This document shows positions 9,778 through 20,487 of a DNA stretch of 64,000 nt, piece after piece. Below the pieces are notes generated by a model. That model had not been told where the DNA came from and did no database searches. It was given only the letters and a program-made list of their open reading frames with translations. The translations under genes were made by a program, and so were the position numbers. Source of the DNA: Dactylorhiza incarnata (lineage: Eukaryota; Streptophyta; Magnoliopsida; Asparagales; Orchidaceae); contig JAWHQI010000121.1 in NCBI GenBank assembly GCA_033032865.1, forward strand, positions 62,001 to 126,000, read 5' to 3'. Position 1 is the first letter of the stretch; each line of letters begins with the position of its first letter.

Positions 9778-11406
9778 ATGCAGAGACAGGCCGCAGGGGA
9801 ACTCGTGCCCTTTGATCCTGAGATTGAGCGGACTGCTCGCGCACGTAGGCGTGCAGCAGCTGCCCAGGCAGCAATGGGTGACCACATAGATCAAAATGAT
9901 GTTGATCAAGGAGTGCCCGGCGTGGGGCAACACCAGCCTGGAGATGAGCAGGAGGCGGCAAGGCCTCGGCCCCGCACGATGAGAGACTACACCACTCCAA
10001 CTGTTGGGAGTGTGTATCCTGGGTTCGGGCCCAATATAATGAACAATCAGTTCGAGATAAAACCAGCAATCTTGAACATTATCCGGAACAACGCTCAGTT
10101 CTCTGGGATGGCCAGCGAGGATCCGCATCTGCATCTGGCAGAGTTTTCTGATATTTGCGGAACCTTCCGCTACGCTGGGATTGCTGACGACACGGTCAAG
10201 CTTAGACTGTTCCCTTTCTCACTCCGTGACAAAGCCAAGGTGTGGCTCCACTCCATTCCACCCGGGACTGCTGCGACCTGGGATGCTCTTGCTTCCAAGT
10301 TCTTGGCCAAGTTCCATCCCGTCGATAAAATCGTGAGCTTGCGGCGGGAGATCGCCACCTTTCGCCAACTTGATCAAGAGACTCTTGCTGAGGCGTGGGA
10401 GCGTCTTAACGATCTTCTCCGCCGTTGTCCAAACCATGAGCTCCAACAGTGTGGTGTGGTTGAGACGTTTTACTTTGCGATCGAGCCTAACTATAGGGCA
10501 ATGATCGATGCTGCTGCAGGTGGTACTTTGATGAATCACACTCCAGAGGAGGCCCTTCGGATTCTGCGCGACACCGCCTCCCACAGTACATTCTGGACTG
10601 CCGGAAGAAATGCTCCAAAAAGCGGCCGTGGTCTCTTTATGGTCGACTCACTCCCTCCTACATCTGCGCCGGCTGCTGTCATTACGTGCGAAGGATGTGG
10701 AGGCGGGGGCCACCACGCATTTGAATGCTCAGGCAACAACGTATCAGGTGACTTCGCGCACTTAACCTTGAATGAATCTGTTAATTTTGTAGGAAATCAG
10801 TCTAAGGGGGCACCTTTTAATAATGCTTATCATCCGGGAGCGAGAAGTCACCCGAACTTCTCGTGGAACCCAAACGCGCCTGGCCAACGATGGGCACCGG
10901 GGCAGCATCAAAATGATGCTTACGCCTCCGGGAGCCAACCGAGGCCACCTCACCCGGATTATAGCCAAGGCCCCCCAGCCCAAAAAAAGAGTAATCTGGA
11001 GGAAATAATGGAAAAGTTCATGCAAGCGGCTACCTCAAATATGGCAAACCAAACCGCATCCATGCGAAACTTGGAAACGCAGCTGGGCCAATTGGCCCAA
11101 GTGCTAACCGAGCGGTCGCAGGGGACCCTTCCTAGCAACACTGAAAAGAACCCAATAGATCAAGGGAAGAGTCTCAGCGATTTGGTAGAGGTTGATCCAA
11201 GTGATTTAGTGATTTCGTGTTCCATCAATAATGTTGAAACTAAAGCTTTATGCGATTCTGGCTCTTCCTGCAACGTCATTGCGTTGCGAGACGTTGCCAA
11301 ATTGCAACTTGAGATGAACACGGAGGATCGAAAATCCCTTGTGCTTGCTAATGGGACTGTTATACAATCTGAGGGGGAAGTGAAAAAATGTAGAAGTGAC
11401 AGTTGA
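9778..11406 (+). CDS. gag: element B gag with N-terminal part of aspartic protease
   Basis: The 542-residue frame starts about 90 bp after the primer site. Residues ~90-270 carry the gypsy retrotransposon gag (capsid) signature, with a KVWLHSIPPGTAATWDAL segment followed by FLAKFHP and an RLNDLLRRCPNH segment. A Cys/His cluster (CEGCGGGGHHAFEC) near residue 305 is the nucleic-acid-binding knuckle. A protease begins near residue 480 with the active-site motif CDSGSSCNV. An extra A in the run near 11390 throws the frame out, and translation ends within the protease at 11406. The capsid assembles the particle and the knuckle binds the RNA. Gag itself looks intact and could act with enzymes supplied by another element. 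Confidence 0.92.
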   Translation: MQRQAAGELVPFDPEIERTARARRRAAAAQAAMGDHIDQNDVDQGVPGVGQHQPGDEQEAARPRPRTMRDYTTPTVGSVYPGFGPNIMNNQFEIKPAILNIIRNNAQFSGMASEDPHLHLAEFSDICGTFRYAGIADDTVKLRLFPFSLRDKAKVWLHSIPPGTAATWDALASKFLAKFHPVDKIVSLRREIATFRQLDQETLAEAWERLNDLLRRCPNHELQQCGVVETFYFAIEPNYRAMIDAAAGGTLMNHTPEEALRILRDTASHSTFWTAGRNAPKSGRGLFMVDSLPPTSAPAAVITCEGCGGGGHHAFECSGNNVSGDFAHLTLNESVNFVGNQSKGAPFNNAYHPGARSHPNFSWNPNAPGQRWAPGQHQNDAYASGSQPRPPHPDYSQGPPAQKKSNLEEIMEKFMQAATSNMANQTASMRNLETQLGQLAQVLTERSQGTLPSNTEKNPIDQGKSLSDLVEVDPSDLVISCSINNVETKALCDSGSSCNVIALRDVAKLQLEMNTEDRKSLVLANGTVIQSEGEVKKCRSDS

Positions 11407-12109
11407 GGGGACGGTCGTGGTTGCTGATTTTCAGGTGTTGGGACCCTAGGAAAATCGCTCTATTCCTATCTTGGGTGTGCCGTTCTTGAAAGAGAGCGGC
11501 GCCACCCTTGATTTCACTACGGGGTGTGTCTTTTTACCCAATGAGGTGCCGCAGCCCACGTGCCCCAAAGCTGTAACTGAAACATCCACTCCTCCCCCTC
11601 TCTTTATTCTTGATGAATCTCTGAGTTGTGCAGGAAATGAAGAGGATAAAGAAGCAATGGAAGGAGAAAAAGAGGGGTACCAGTCTAGTGAGGAAGAAGA
11701 AGTAGATTTTCGGAAAGAATTCGATTCCGAGACGGAGGAAGATTGCACTTCGAAGGATATTGTCTTGAATTTAGTCCGGGGCGTTGCCCCATTATCTTCT
11801 TGTTTTAATTCGTGTAATAAACTATTTAAGCGCTCCGTCTATTGGGCCGATCCAGTTGTCACCGCAACGCCGGAAGTGACGCCACCCAACACCAAGGTGG
11901 AAAACTCTGAAAGTTTTCAACGTTGGCAGTCCCCGACTGTCACTAAACTTAAACAGGAGAAACTTCTGCACGACGCTCGCGCTGCCGCTCTCCGTGGCAA
12001 GAGGGCGGAGGTTAGGGGAACACTGGGTGACACCAGTGTTGGCCCTAAAGCCTTCACCTCCCACCTACGAGCTACGGGAGATGCGCACCATAAGAGCGCC
12101 TATAGCTGA
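11407..12109 (+). pseudogene. element B protease C-terminus and linker (frameshifted)
   Basis: The frame continues the protease after the frameshift: VEVTVEGTVVVADF, then ILGVPFLKESGATLDF, a typical end of gypsy proteases. A TAG at 11447-11449 interrupts it. An acidic, low-complexity linker and a basic Ala/Arg stretch follow to 12109. No RT, RNase H or integrase signature follows, so most of pol has been lost rather than mutated. Confidence 0.8.
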
Positions 12110-13896
12110 TTTGTGTTGGGTGAATGTGTGAAACTCTTTTCTGTGAACTTCTCTTTTAATTCCTGCACTTTATGAACAATGTTAATACAGGTATTTGGTC
12201 CAGCTTAAGGACATTAAATAAAAGCGCTGCTGGGAGACAACCCAGATTTCCTGATTTTATTTTTGTCTAACATGTTTAGTTCAGTTTATGTATTTGTTTT
12301 TGCTGTCTTTAGTTTTGTGCTTGCAGGTGTGTTGTGTTCTTTGGTGCGGATGCTGCGGACCGCTCTTGATCTTAATCGCCAGTCGTCTGGTATGCTCAAT
12401 TCTGAGCATTGGGTAACACTTCTCCTCCCTATCTTTTCAGTTTTTGTGATATAATGATTCGATTAAGTCTGGGGGAGAGCACGTGTTATTCACTATGCGC
12501 ACGAGTTGCACCGCATGCTAGACGCTTGTTTTTTTTTAATTTTTCATCATTATTCCATGCTACACACCAACGCACCCACATGAGCGCGTGCTTATCTAAA
12601 TGTTTTGTTCTGAACGAACTATCTTGGTTAGGAATGTGAATTTGGATGTTAGCTTAGGAATTATTATTGGGAGCGCGATGTCGACTCGAGCAGTGTTCTA
12701 GTCGCATCCGCATGCTACAATAGAAATTGAGTAAAATTAGATTCTTTTTATGCTTTTAATTTATGATTAGTATTTGTGCGTAGTTTTATATTTATTTTAC
12801 TCAAGTGGCGAATGTGAATGAAATTGGTGATAGCCCGGTGTTGTGTGTATACGAGCACTAGTTGTGTGTTGCTCGAGTCGGGAGGAAGGTTTACCTTTCT
12901 CGTGGGCTAAGAACTTGCCCCAAGCGACTCTTGAAGCATGGGTGCGGGCGAATCGTTGAGAATAAATGTGATATAGGTCACCTTTTGGCTAGTTTGAGCC
13001 TTTGCTTTCCATATCCTATTCGCTCACCTTTGCTACCCAACACTTGTGCCTACCACTCCCTTTGTTCAACTCCTCCTCCATTCACCAAGGCCTAAAGCTT
13101 ATCCCACTATCGCAACCGAGTATATGTTATCTGCACTCATGTTTTAGATTTGGTGTGATGTTTGGAATCGTTGTGTTGTGAAGGAGAAATAATCTCTATT
13201 TGCTGATTTTGAACCAACCGGAGGATAAGATTAAGAAAAAGAAAAATATGATATTGAAATAAAAATCTGAAAAAAAATGTATTGAAAAGTTATCCTCCCG
13301 AGCGTATTAAAAAAAAATCTGTCGGTATTTGTGGAGTAGGCCGTGTGCACACCTAGTTTTCATAATAAGTCTGGGGGTGTGTCACATGAGCTTTGTTTTT
13401 GTTTTTGCTTGGTGCAACGTTCCGTTAGCTCGATTTGGTTGCGTAGCCTTCGTTTTTACCCTTGATTATCATACCGCAACCTAAGCCCCAATATAATCCT
13501 AAAAGTCCTATTGATTTATCTCGCGAGTCTGCTAGCACCGTGGAGAGAGTGTGACCGGGCAAGCGTATGGTTCCCGACGTTGATGGATTTCAGCGGAGTT
13601 ACTCCCGAACCCCGATCTTTTGCAACACCCTCCTTAGTGGCTTATTACTTTCACACCGGGCATGATCATCAAATTCTTCACAATTCACCAACTGAGTATT
13701 GATAAGTCTCTATTTACGCTCTAGTACTTTCATAAATTAGTTAGCATAGTTAGAATCTCTTTTTACGAAATCTCTATTTGCATGCCGTTGCTACTTTGCA
13801 TTGTACTCCCTTGCGTAATTTTCTTTGCTAACTACCATTTTCACACTCTACCGAATTCGTTTGCTCGGGACGCGCAAAGAGGTAAGTCTGGGGGTG
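12110..13896 (+). other. element B 3' non-coding region with polypurine tract
   Basis: No credible ORF is present. A GGGAGACAACCC-type motif near 12230 is common downstream of Athila-like gag-pol. AAGTCTGGGGG runs occur near 12465 and 13368 as well as at the true polypurine tract (13884-13896). Two blocks (about 12868-12985 and 13535-13620) are recognisably conserved in element C, although the surrounding sequence has diverged. Confidence 0.75.
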
Positions 13897-15321
13897 TGAT
13901 GAGTCCTCATCATATACACATATCTGGACTCATCCGGGCCATTTTTTCAATCATTCCACTGCACTTTAGCCCCATTTTAGCTCATAATTATCACCCTCCG
14001 CTAGGTGCACGTCTTGGCCCATTTCGGTGTTATTTCCTTGTTCGTCTTTATTATAAGTTATCATGCTGTGTTAAGTGCCACCTTCAGTGGCCAGACTGGT
14101 GTCTTATGCTGGAACAGGAGTCGTGCAGGTGTTCCCGGTACAATTCTGTACAGGAGTACTGCGCACGATCACTGGCTCCTTAGCGCACGACCACTGGTTG
14201 TGCGCCTCCGCTCGTGCGCACTTAACGCCCTTTTCATGAGTTCTGTTTGGCTTATCGCACGACCACTGACGCTAGTGCGCACGACCGCTGGTCGTGCGCC
14301 ACTAGTCGTGCGAACTTGTATTTTATAAATTTATTTCATTGCAGGCTCCGCCCAGGCAGCGCGCACGATCGCAGAATTCCAGTGCGCACGACCACTGGTC
14401 GTGCGCCAATGACCGTGCGCGGTATTCATTCCAGCGCCTATATATACGCCTGTTCCGTTTTTAGGGCATTCATGCAGTCGCGGGAGCGCGATTGGACGTC
14501 CGTACGCCGGTGATTTCCCTTCCTGGACACCTCCACTTCATCTCCTACGCAAGGGGAAGTCTTCTCCAACCATCCCGAGCATCCCTCCATCATCTGGGAG
14601 CATTCTCCACCATCCTCAAGCCCTCAAGCCGCTGTTTTCCCGCTCTAGTCCGGTGAGAAGAAGGAGAATCCTGAGGTAGAAGACGACGGGACTACGTAGA
14701 GAGATCGTGACAGTTTCTCTACACCGGAAGCATAGTCCGCCCGAGTCCGGAGGTAGCTTGACAACCTACCGTTCCGGCCATGAACGGCCGCTAGTCTTCA
14801 TCCATTGGTTATTTCTTTCCTCTTGCTTTCGTTGTAATCTTTGAATCGTTGAGATGTTGAACAGAGTTGTGCTTGGTTCTATTGAAATGAATGTTTCTTC
14901 CTTCTTCTTCATTGTCTGTGTGTGAATCGCTTCGCCTTCACTCATCCACTCACTCACTCGCGCACTCTAGGTGTTCGACCCGCGTTAGCAAGAGCTAACG
15001 GCGTTTGTGAAGAGGTGTTTGCGACCCTCACTTTCTCGCACTAGAGCACGCTCCATCCGCCTCACGAAGCACGGCATCGCGGCCGTTGCATCCATCTCGT
15101 CTTGCGAAGCGGTGTTTTCGACCCGCATTTCATTTACTGTCGATAAGAGTAGGAAAACCCAACCAAAACCCCTTTGTGTGTTTGTTTACGCTCGTGTAAT
15201 AATAGTCACACAACGTGATTCGTACACCCAACCTGCATTCCTCAAGAGACCGACACTCGGGGATTTATTCCCAAACTTTATTACTTGAACGATCGGTGCA
15301 CTTGCCGAAATAATCGCATCA
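13897..15321 (+). repeat. element B 3' LTR
   Basis: This is the direct copy of 8239-9663, with the same length and about 1 percent difference by eye. The target duplication GTTAC follows immediately at 15322-15326. Confidence 0.95.
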
Positions 15322-15558
15322 GTTACCTACTACTCCAATGCCTTTGACTTTACCCTTGCCATTATCTCCAAATGTCACTGTTCCACCTTTCTTCATCTCC
15401 AGGCTAAGGAACTTTGATTTATCGCCCGTCATGTGTTTTGAACATCCAGAGTCCAAATACCACATGTCTTCCTTGTTCCTAGCCTGCACGCACACCTAAA
15501 AAGATGATGAGAGTAAAGATCTGGTTACCCAAGTGGTCGATCCCATTGTATAGGTGGA
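15322..15558 (-). pseudogene. pol: element A gag-pol boundary and protease segment
   Basis: This short piece of A sits between the insertions of B and C. On the minus strand it reads from the gag tail (TTWVTRSLLSSSF) through an in-frame TAG into VCVQARNKEDMWYLDSGCSKHMTG. The latter holds the copia protease active site DSGCS. Gag and protease are in the same frame, separated only by that single TAG near 15495, which is either a decay mutation or a readthrough site. Confidence 0.88.
15554..15558. repeat. target-site duplication of element C (left)
   Basis: GTGGA here is repeated at 22196-22200 on the other side of element C. Confidence 0.93.
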
Positions 15559-17287
15559 TGATGCGCAAATCCTGTACACCGCTATAGGCGGTAGCGAGAC
15601 TGCGATCCGAACGGCAGTGAACCGGTCGTTGTCAAGTAATAATATGAGGAAGTAAATCCCCAAGTATCGAATCTCTCAAGGAACACAGTAAGGTGGAGTT
15701 AACGTTCGAGGAAGGACTTGAGATCGAAGTCCTTAACGTCAGATGGAATGCGGGGGAGTTGGGTTGGCTTTTGGAAAATAAAATAAAAGCTATCAACTAC
15801 TCCTATGCAATGCCGCTATGCAATGCTTCGCTTGGCGGGAAGGAGACTAGGCAGGCCTTGAGCGCGCTGCGTCGAAAGGGCGGATGGACGAGTAGGCACG
15901 CGGAATCGAACTGTGCAGGCCTTGAGCGCACTGCTTCGTTAGGCGGGATGGAATACGGGCCGCTATGCCACGCTTCGGTAGGCGGATGGGCGAGTAGGCT
16001 AACGGAATGAGGGTCGCAAGCACCTCTTCGACAAGCACGCCACTAGCAATTGCTAGTGCGGCATATGAACGTGACGACGGGATGGAGGATGGAATGGGGC
16101 GCACCTCAAGCACACAAATAAACAAAAAGGGTATTTCACATAGACATGAAATAACTTTAAATAGCAAGGTTTATAGTGTTCTTCATCAAAATACAAAAGA
16201 TCTAACTATTACAACAATCAATAAGAAGAGAACAAGGCAAGAAATCGACCGAATCCGAAGGCTCGTTGGAGATTCACGGTTGGAATCGCCGGGTTGTCAA
16301 TCCGCGTCCAAGCTCGGTCCGCAACTACGTCCGGGGTAGAGAGAGCTGTCACGACTCTCCAATGGACCCGTCTTCTTCGTGTCACGATCCGGTAGAGGTT
16401 GCAAACTTCCTCTTGCTTGATGGTAATGGCGGCTAGGTCTTCCTTTGGAGCTCTTGAATGAAGGAGGAGGCCGAGAGGAAACTCCAGCTCAAGATTGGCG
16501 TGAAGAGCAAGCCCGGAGCACCTCCATATGGTGGGAGACGGTGGAGGGGCGAATCTGGGCGGAACCAGGCGGAAAACGGCGGAAGAAGGCGATCTCCCGA
16601 CCTAAATCGCGAGCAGCGGATTTTATAGGCACTGGAATTAAACAGTGCACACGGTCATTGGCGCACGACCAGTGGTCGTGCGCACTAGAATCCTGTGATC
16701 GTGCGCTCTGCCTGGACGGAGCCTGCAAAGACAGAAATTGTAAAATAAAATGTCGCACGACCAGTGGCGCACGACCGGTGGTCGTGCGCACTAGCGTTGA
16801 TGGTCGTGCGCAATACAGCAAACAGAACTCAGAATTTTAATGATAAGTGCGCACGAGCAGTGGCGCACGACCGGTGGTCGTGCGCACTGGCGTTGGTGGT
16901 CGTGCGCACTGGCGTTGGTGGTCGTGCGCACTGCACCAAACAGAACTCGTGAAAAAGGGTTAAGTGCACACGATCAGTGGCGCACGACCAGTGGTCGTGC
17001 GCAATAGAACCGGCGATCGTGCGCAGTGTTCCTGTGCAGAATTGCACCGGGAACACTTGCACGACTCCTATTCCCGCACAACCACAGATCTAGCCACTGA
17101 AAGTGGCACTTAACAACACATGAATACTACTAATGACAATAAGCACGAAAATCACACCAAAGTGGGCCTAGATGTGCACCTAGCATGGATTATCAAATAT
17201 AAGCTATAACAAGGCTAAAGTGCGGTGGAATGACTAGATAAACGGCCCAGATGAGTCCATATATGTGTATATAATCGGGACTCATCA
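15559..17287 (-). repeat. element C 3' LTR
   Basis: This is the direct repeat of 20488-22195. It carries the dyad cluster at about 16640-17035 and a minus-strand TATAAAAT (plus positions 16620-16627). Relative to the other LTR it has one additional copy of a ~22-bp GGCGTTGGTGGTCGTGCGC-type unit near 16890-16935. Confidence 0.94.
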
Positions 17288-19286
17288 CACCCCCAGACTT
17301 ACCTGTTTGCGCGTCCCGAGCAAACAAATTCTAAGCGAACGGGGAAAGAAAAGTAGATGGCTTAAAACTACAATATAGAGTACCATGCGAAGTCGCATAC
17401 TCACGTGCATAAGAAGAATAGTAGAGAAGATTTCTGATTATATAAACAGTCTATATATTTCTAAAAGAGTAAAAGCATATTACAACTACTCAAAATGGTG
17501 AAAAGCGGTGAATCGTTCGGTCATGCATAAGGAGAAAGTAAACTAAACGCTGAGATGAGCATTGCTCAAGATTGGGATGCCGGACAAACTCCACCGAAAT
17601 CCATCGGTGTCGGTGACCATAGGCTTGCCCGGTCACATTCTCTCCACGGCACTGGTTTGACTCAAATGCGTGAATCAATAGGACTTTAGGTTTTAAATGA
17701 GGCTTGGGTTTAGGTGAGGAAAAACAAAGATAAAAACGACGGCTAAAGCACTAAACCCAAATGAGCTAATGCAGGAAACTATCCTCATTCACCACACAAA
17801 CATGCGGGTACACAACACCCCCAAACTTGGACTTAACAGCATGGGTGCGTGCACCGCCTACTCCCAAACATAAATCTATACATAAAGATTTTCAAGTAAA
17901 CATTCCTTCTCTTTCCTTTCTTTTTAACTTCTTTTTCTTTTTCTCATTTTTTTTCTTTTCTTATCATTTTCAGCAAATAAACAAAAGGACACATCCACAT
18001 CTTCACAAACATATTACCACATCAACAACCCAACTCATGAAAATAATAAACAACTAAAGCTCAGATTTGGGTGTGCGACTAGGATTGGCTTTTGGGCTTT
18101 GGTGAAATAAAAGTGGGGCTGAATCAAAGAACGGGTAGGCACAACTGGGCTAGCGAGGATATAGCGGTAGGGATAGGCACAAAGGCTCAACCGGGCCAAA
18201 ATGATGGCCTATATCACATTCACACAATTGACTAACCGTATACCCATGCTTCAAGAATCGCTTGGGGCAAGTTCTAGCCACCGAGAAAGATTCTCCTTTC
18301 TCCCGACTCAAGCAATACGAATCTAGCGATCGTATACACACATCCCTATGCTACCGTTTGATTCCACCGAATTCACCATTTGAGTAGAGTAAACAACATT
18401 TACACTAGTAAAAAAAAATATAAAACCATAAGTATAAAGAGAAGTCTAATCTACACGAATTTCTATGCAACCGAGAACTCGACTAGGAGCACTACTAGAG
18501 TCAACATTTTACTCTGCTGCATAGTCCTAAGCCATCACCTAGACTTTCCCAAATAAGCAGAAGAATTGAATTCACTACAGAGCACGCATACAGACGAGTA
18601 CGCGCTCAAGTGGGTGCTGTGGTGTGCAATGAAAATAAACAAAACATTTTAAATGGAATCTTCTAGCATGCAGTGCAATAGTGCACGTGAGCGGGTAAAC
18701 AAAACTACTCTCCCCCAGACTTAAACTAAACAATCCGCATAATATATGACATGAAAATCAGAAAAGGCTAGGGGAAGAGAGTACCCAATGCTCAGCAAGT
18801 GAGCATACCAGAAGATTGGCGTGTAAACCACGACTAAGCTGCAGCATCCGCCATCCAGAAGAAATACCTGCAGGGGTCAGCTCCGCAAAACAAAAGAAAC
18901 AGAAAAAGATAAACTACAATACTACAGCTAACTAAACAGGATTGAATAAAATAAAATGCATGAAAAGTAAGATAACTACTGGGGTTATTGTCATCCCAGC
19001 ACGACTTATTTAGCATTTGTACAGTTCTAGCTAATGGGCCTATGAAAAGAAAAGTGGACAGGTAACTGTTCTAATATGCGTGTAGGTAGCGGGTACCTAT
19101 ACGGAGAAAGAACAGTCACGCCTCTACCCGAATATAGATAAAACCTGCCCATCACAGGTAGAGGGAAAAGAAAGTAAGAAGAGGAGGAGGCCTGGTCCTC
19201 ACTCAACTTACCAAAACTATCCTTGCCCAGCAAGGTATCGTCTGCAGCAGGTCCGCAGGAGGAGAAGGCAATGAGTGGAGCTTCCT
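17288..19286 (-). other. element C 3' non-coding region with polypurine tract
   Basis: No gene is supported. On the minus strand the tract AAGTCTGGGGGTG (17288-17300) abuts the 3' LTR, and related runs occur near 17815-17829 and 18710-18725. Blocks near 17585-17660 and 18200-18320 match conserved blocks of element B. A T-rich low-complexity run is at about 17905-17970. Confidence 0.7.
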
Positions 19287-20267
19287 CTACGGAGGGGGAT
19301 AAACCTCCTCACATGAGAGGATGCTCTCATCATTGACTTGAGCAAAACGCTCCAAGTCCTCCTGAAGTACCTGTGAAGATTCAACCTGCACAGACTCAGA
19401 TGAAGGAAGGGGATCAAGAAATAAAGAAGACGGAGAACATAAATAAACATCAATCGGGGGAGTGATCCCGGACTCACTCCCATCAGGTGGGGGAAGTAAA
19501 ATAATGTTTGCATTGTCATCAATGCTACAAGATTCGGCGGGATCAATAGTGGCCAAGCTAAAGATTTGGACTTCCTCCACCGGTGCTGAGGAAAACTCCT
19601 CTTCACCTAGAAGGTTGTCCTCCTCCATAGGAATAGGCACAATACTAAGATCAACCGCCTCCTCCTGCGACACATCATCAACAATGTCGTCAGAGACGAG
19701 TGTAGTATGCACAACAGGGAGAGGAATAGTGCTCGGATAAAAGTCGAGCACCGATTCCTCACAAAGAATCGAATCCACTAGAGGTGGTGGATGCACCGGG
19801 AGAATAGGCTCAGCAATGTTGGTGCATAGATCAGCCGCACATCCAGTGACCGTATCCATGCCATTCCCTTCAAGATGTGAAGGTGACAAAGACACATAAC
19901 CGGATGTTGAAGGTGTGCCGCCAGAGTTAGGAGTTGGGACGATTCGGATATCCGGCTCGTCATCCTCATCCAATTGGCGAAGATACTCGGCACAGTCCTT
20001 CAAGACATGATCAGTGCTCCGACAAAACCGGCACTGCCTTGCGGGCTTCTTTGGCACAGCGGGGGCTGAAGCCGAAAAGAAGTAAGACGGTAAAGGCTCG
20101 ACAGAGTAGCCATAAGACTTACGCGCACCATATGGAGTACCAGACGAAGTCGGTGCTCCATATGCTGGGCTATAAGAATTATGCCTACTGTTCTCCGTGG
20201 GGCATTCATCACTAGAGTGGGAGGTAGCTCCACACCAACGGCAACGAAAATTGAGATGTGCCCACAT
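19287..20267 (-). CDS. element C double zinc-knuckle protein (capsid-less gag derivative)
   Basis: This intact 326-residue frame starts about 200 bp after the primer site, where gag should be. It carries two canonical CX2CX4HX4C knuckles near its N-terminus: CRWCGATSHSSDEC (residues ~9-22) and CRFCRSTDHVLKDC (residues ~78-91). A Ser/Pro/Tyr-rich linker separates them. The remaining ~230 residues are acidic and proline-rich without recognisable domains. Retroelement knuckles of this kind bind RNA or single-stranded DNA. No capsid region precedes it, so it cannot form particles alone. It could help package element RNA into particles of a relative, or it could be decayed gag kept open by chance. 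The start at 20267 places the first knuckle almost at the N-terminus. Confidence 0.65.
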   Translation of the reverse strand: MWAHLNFRCRWCGATSHSSDECPTENSRHNSYSPAYGAPTSSGTPYGARKSYGYSVEPLPSYFFSASAPAVPKKPARQCRFCRSTDHVLKDCAEYLRQLDEDDEPDIRIVPTPNSGGTPSTSGYVSLSPSHLEGNGMDTVTGCAADLCTNIAEPILPVHPPPLVDSILCEESVLDFYPSTIPLPVVHTTLVSDDIVDDVSQEEAVDLSIVPIPMEEDNLLGEEEFSSAPVEEVQIFSLATIDPAESCSIDDNANIILLPPPDGSESGITPPIDVYLCSPSSLFLDPLPSSESVQVESSQVLQEDLERFAQVNDESILSCEEVYPPP

Positions 20268-20463
20268 AGTGCGAAGATAAACAAATCAAAAAGAAGAACA
20301 CTATTGTGCGAAATACTACACCTAACAAAAATTTACTAAAGCAACCTACTATAAAACAAGAAAATGGAATAAAGAGAACAGAAATAAAACAAAAGATGCG
20401 ATAAACAAATGGAAGGGCTTCTCTCTCAGATTCTCCCTCTCCAGAAAACTCACACGACTGTGT

Positions 20464-20481
20464 TCCCCGGCAACGGCGCCA
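20464..20481 (-). promoter_or_regulatory. element C primer binding site (tRNA-Asp type)
   Basis: The minus strand reads TGGCGCCGTTGCCGGGGA, complementary to the 3' end of tRNA-Asp, a few bases inside the 5' LTR. Confidence 0.92.
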
Positions 20482-20487
20482 AAAACT

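Larger units (their letters stand above)
8239..15321 (+). mobile_element. element B: non-autonomous Athila-like Ty3/gypsy retrotransposon
   Basis: Two 1425-bp LTRs (8239-9663 and 13897-15321) of equal length differ at about 16 positions by eye, mostly transitions, so the insertion is recent. The primer site matches the 3' end of plant tRNA-Asp, and a purine tract (AAGTCTGGGGGTG) abuts the 3' LTR. The interior encodes gag and a broken protease but no RT, RNase H or integrase, so B must have used proteins from a relative. Element C has related LTR ends, the same primer site and the same purine tract. Confidence 0.95.

Noticed and set aside
9623..10134. Antisense frames over the B primer site and gag
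   Set aside because: Shadows of the real gag frame on the plus strand.
15495..15535. Short GT...AG stretch before the A protease read as an intron
   Set aside because: Too short to be spliced; a simple in-frame TAG explains the boundary.
15693..16339. Frames of 105 and 110 codons in the C LTR, repeated at 20622-21268
   Set aside because: Identical position in both LTRs, no domain, also matched in the LTR at 63225; not genes.
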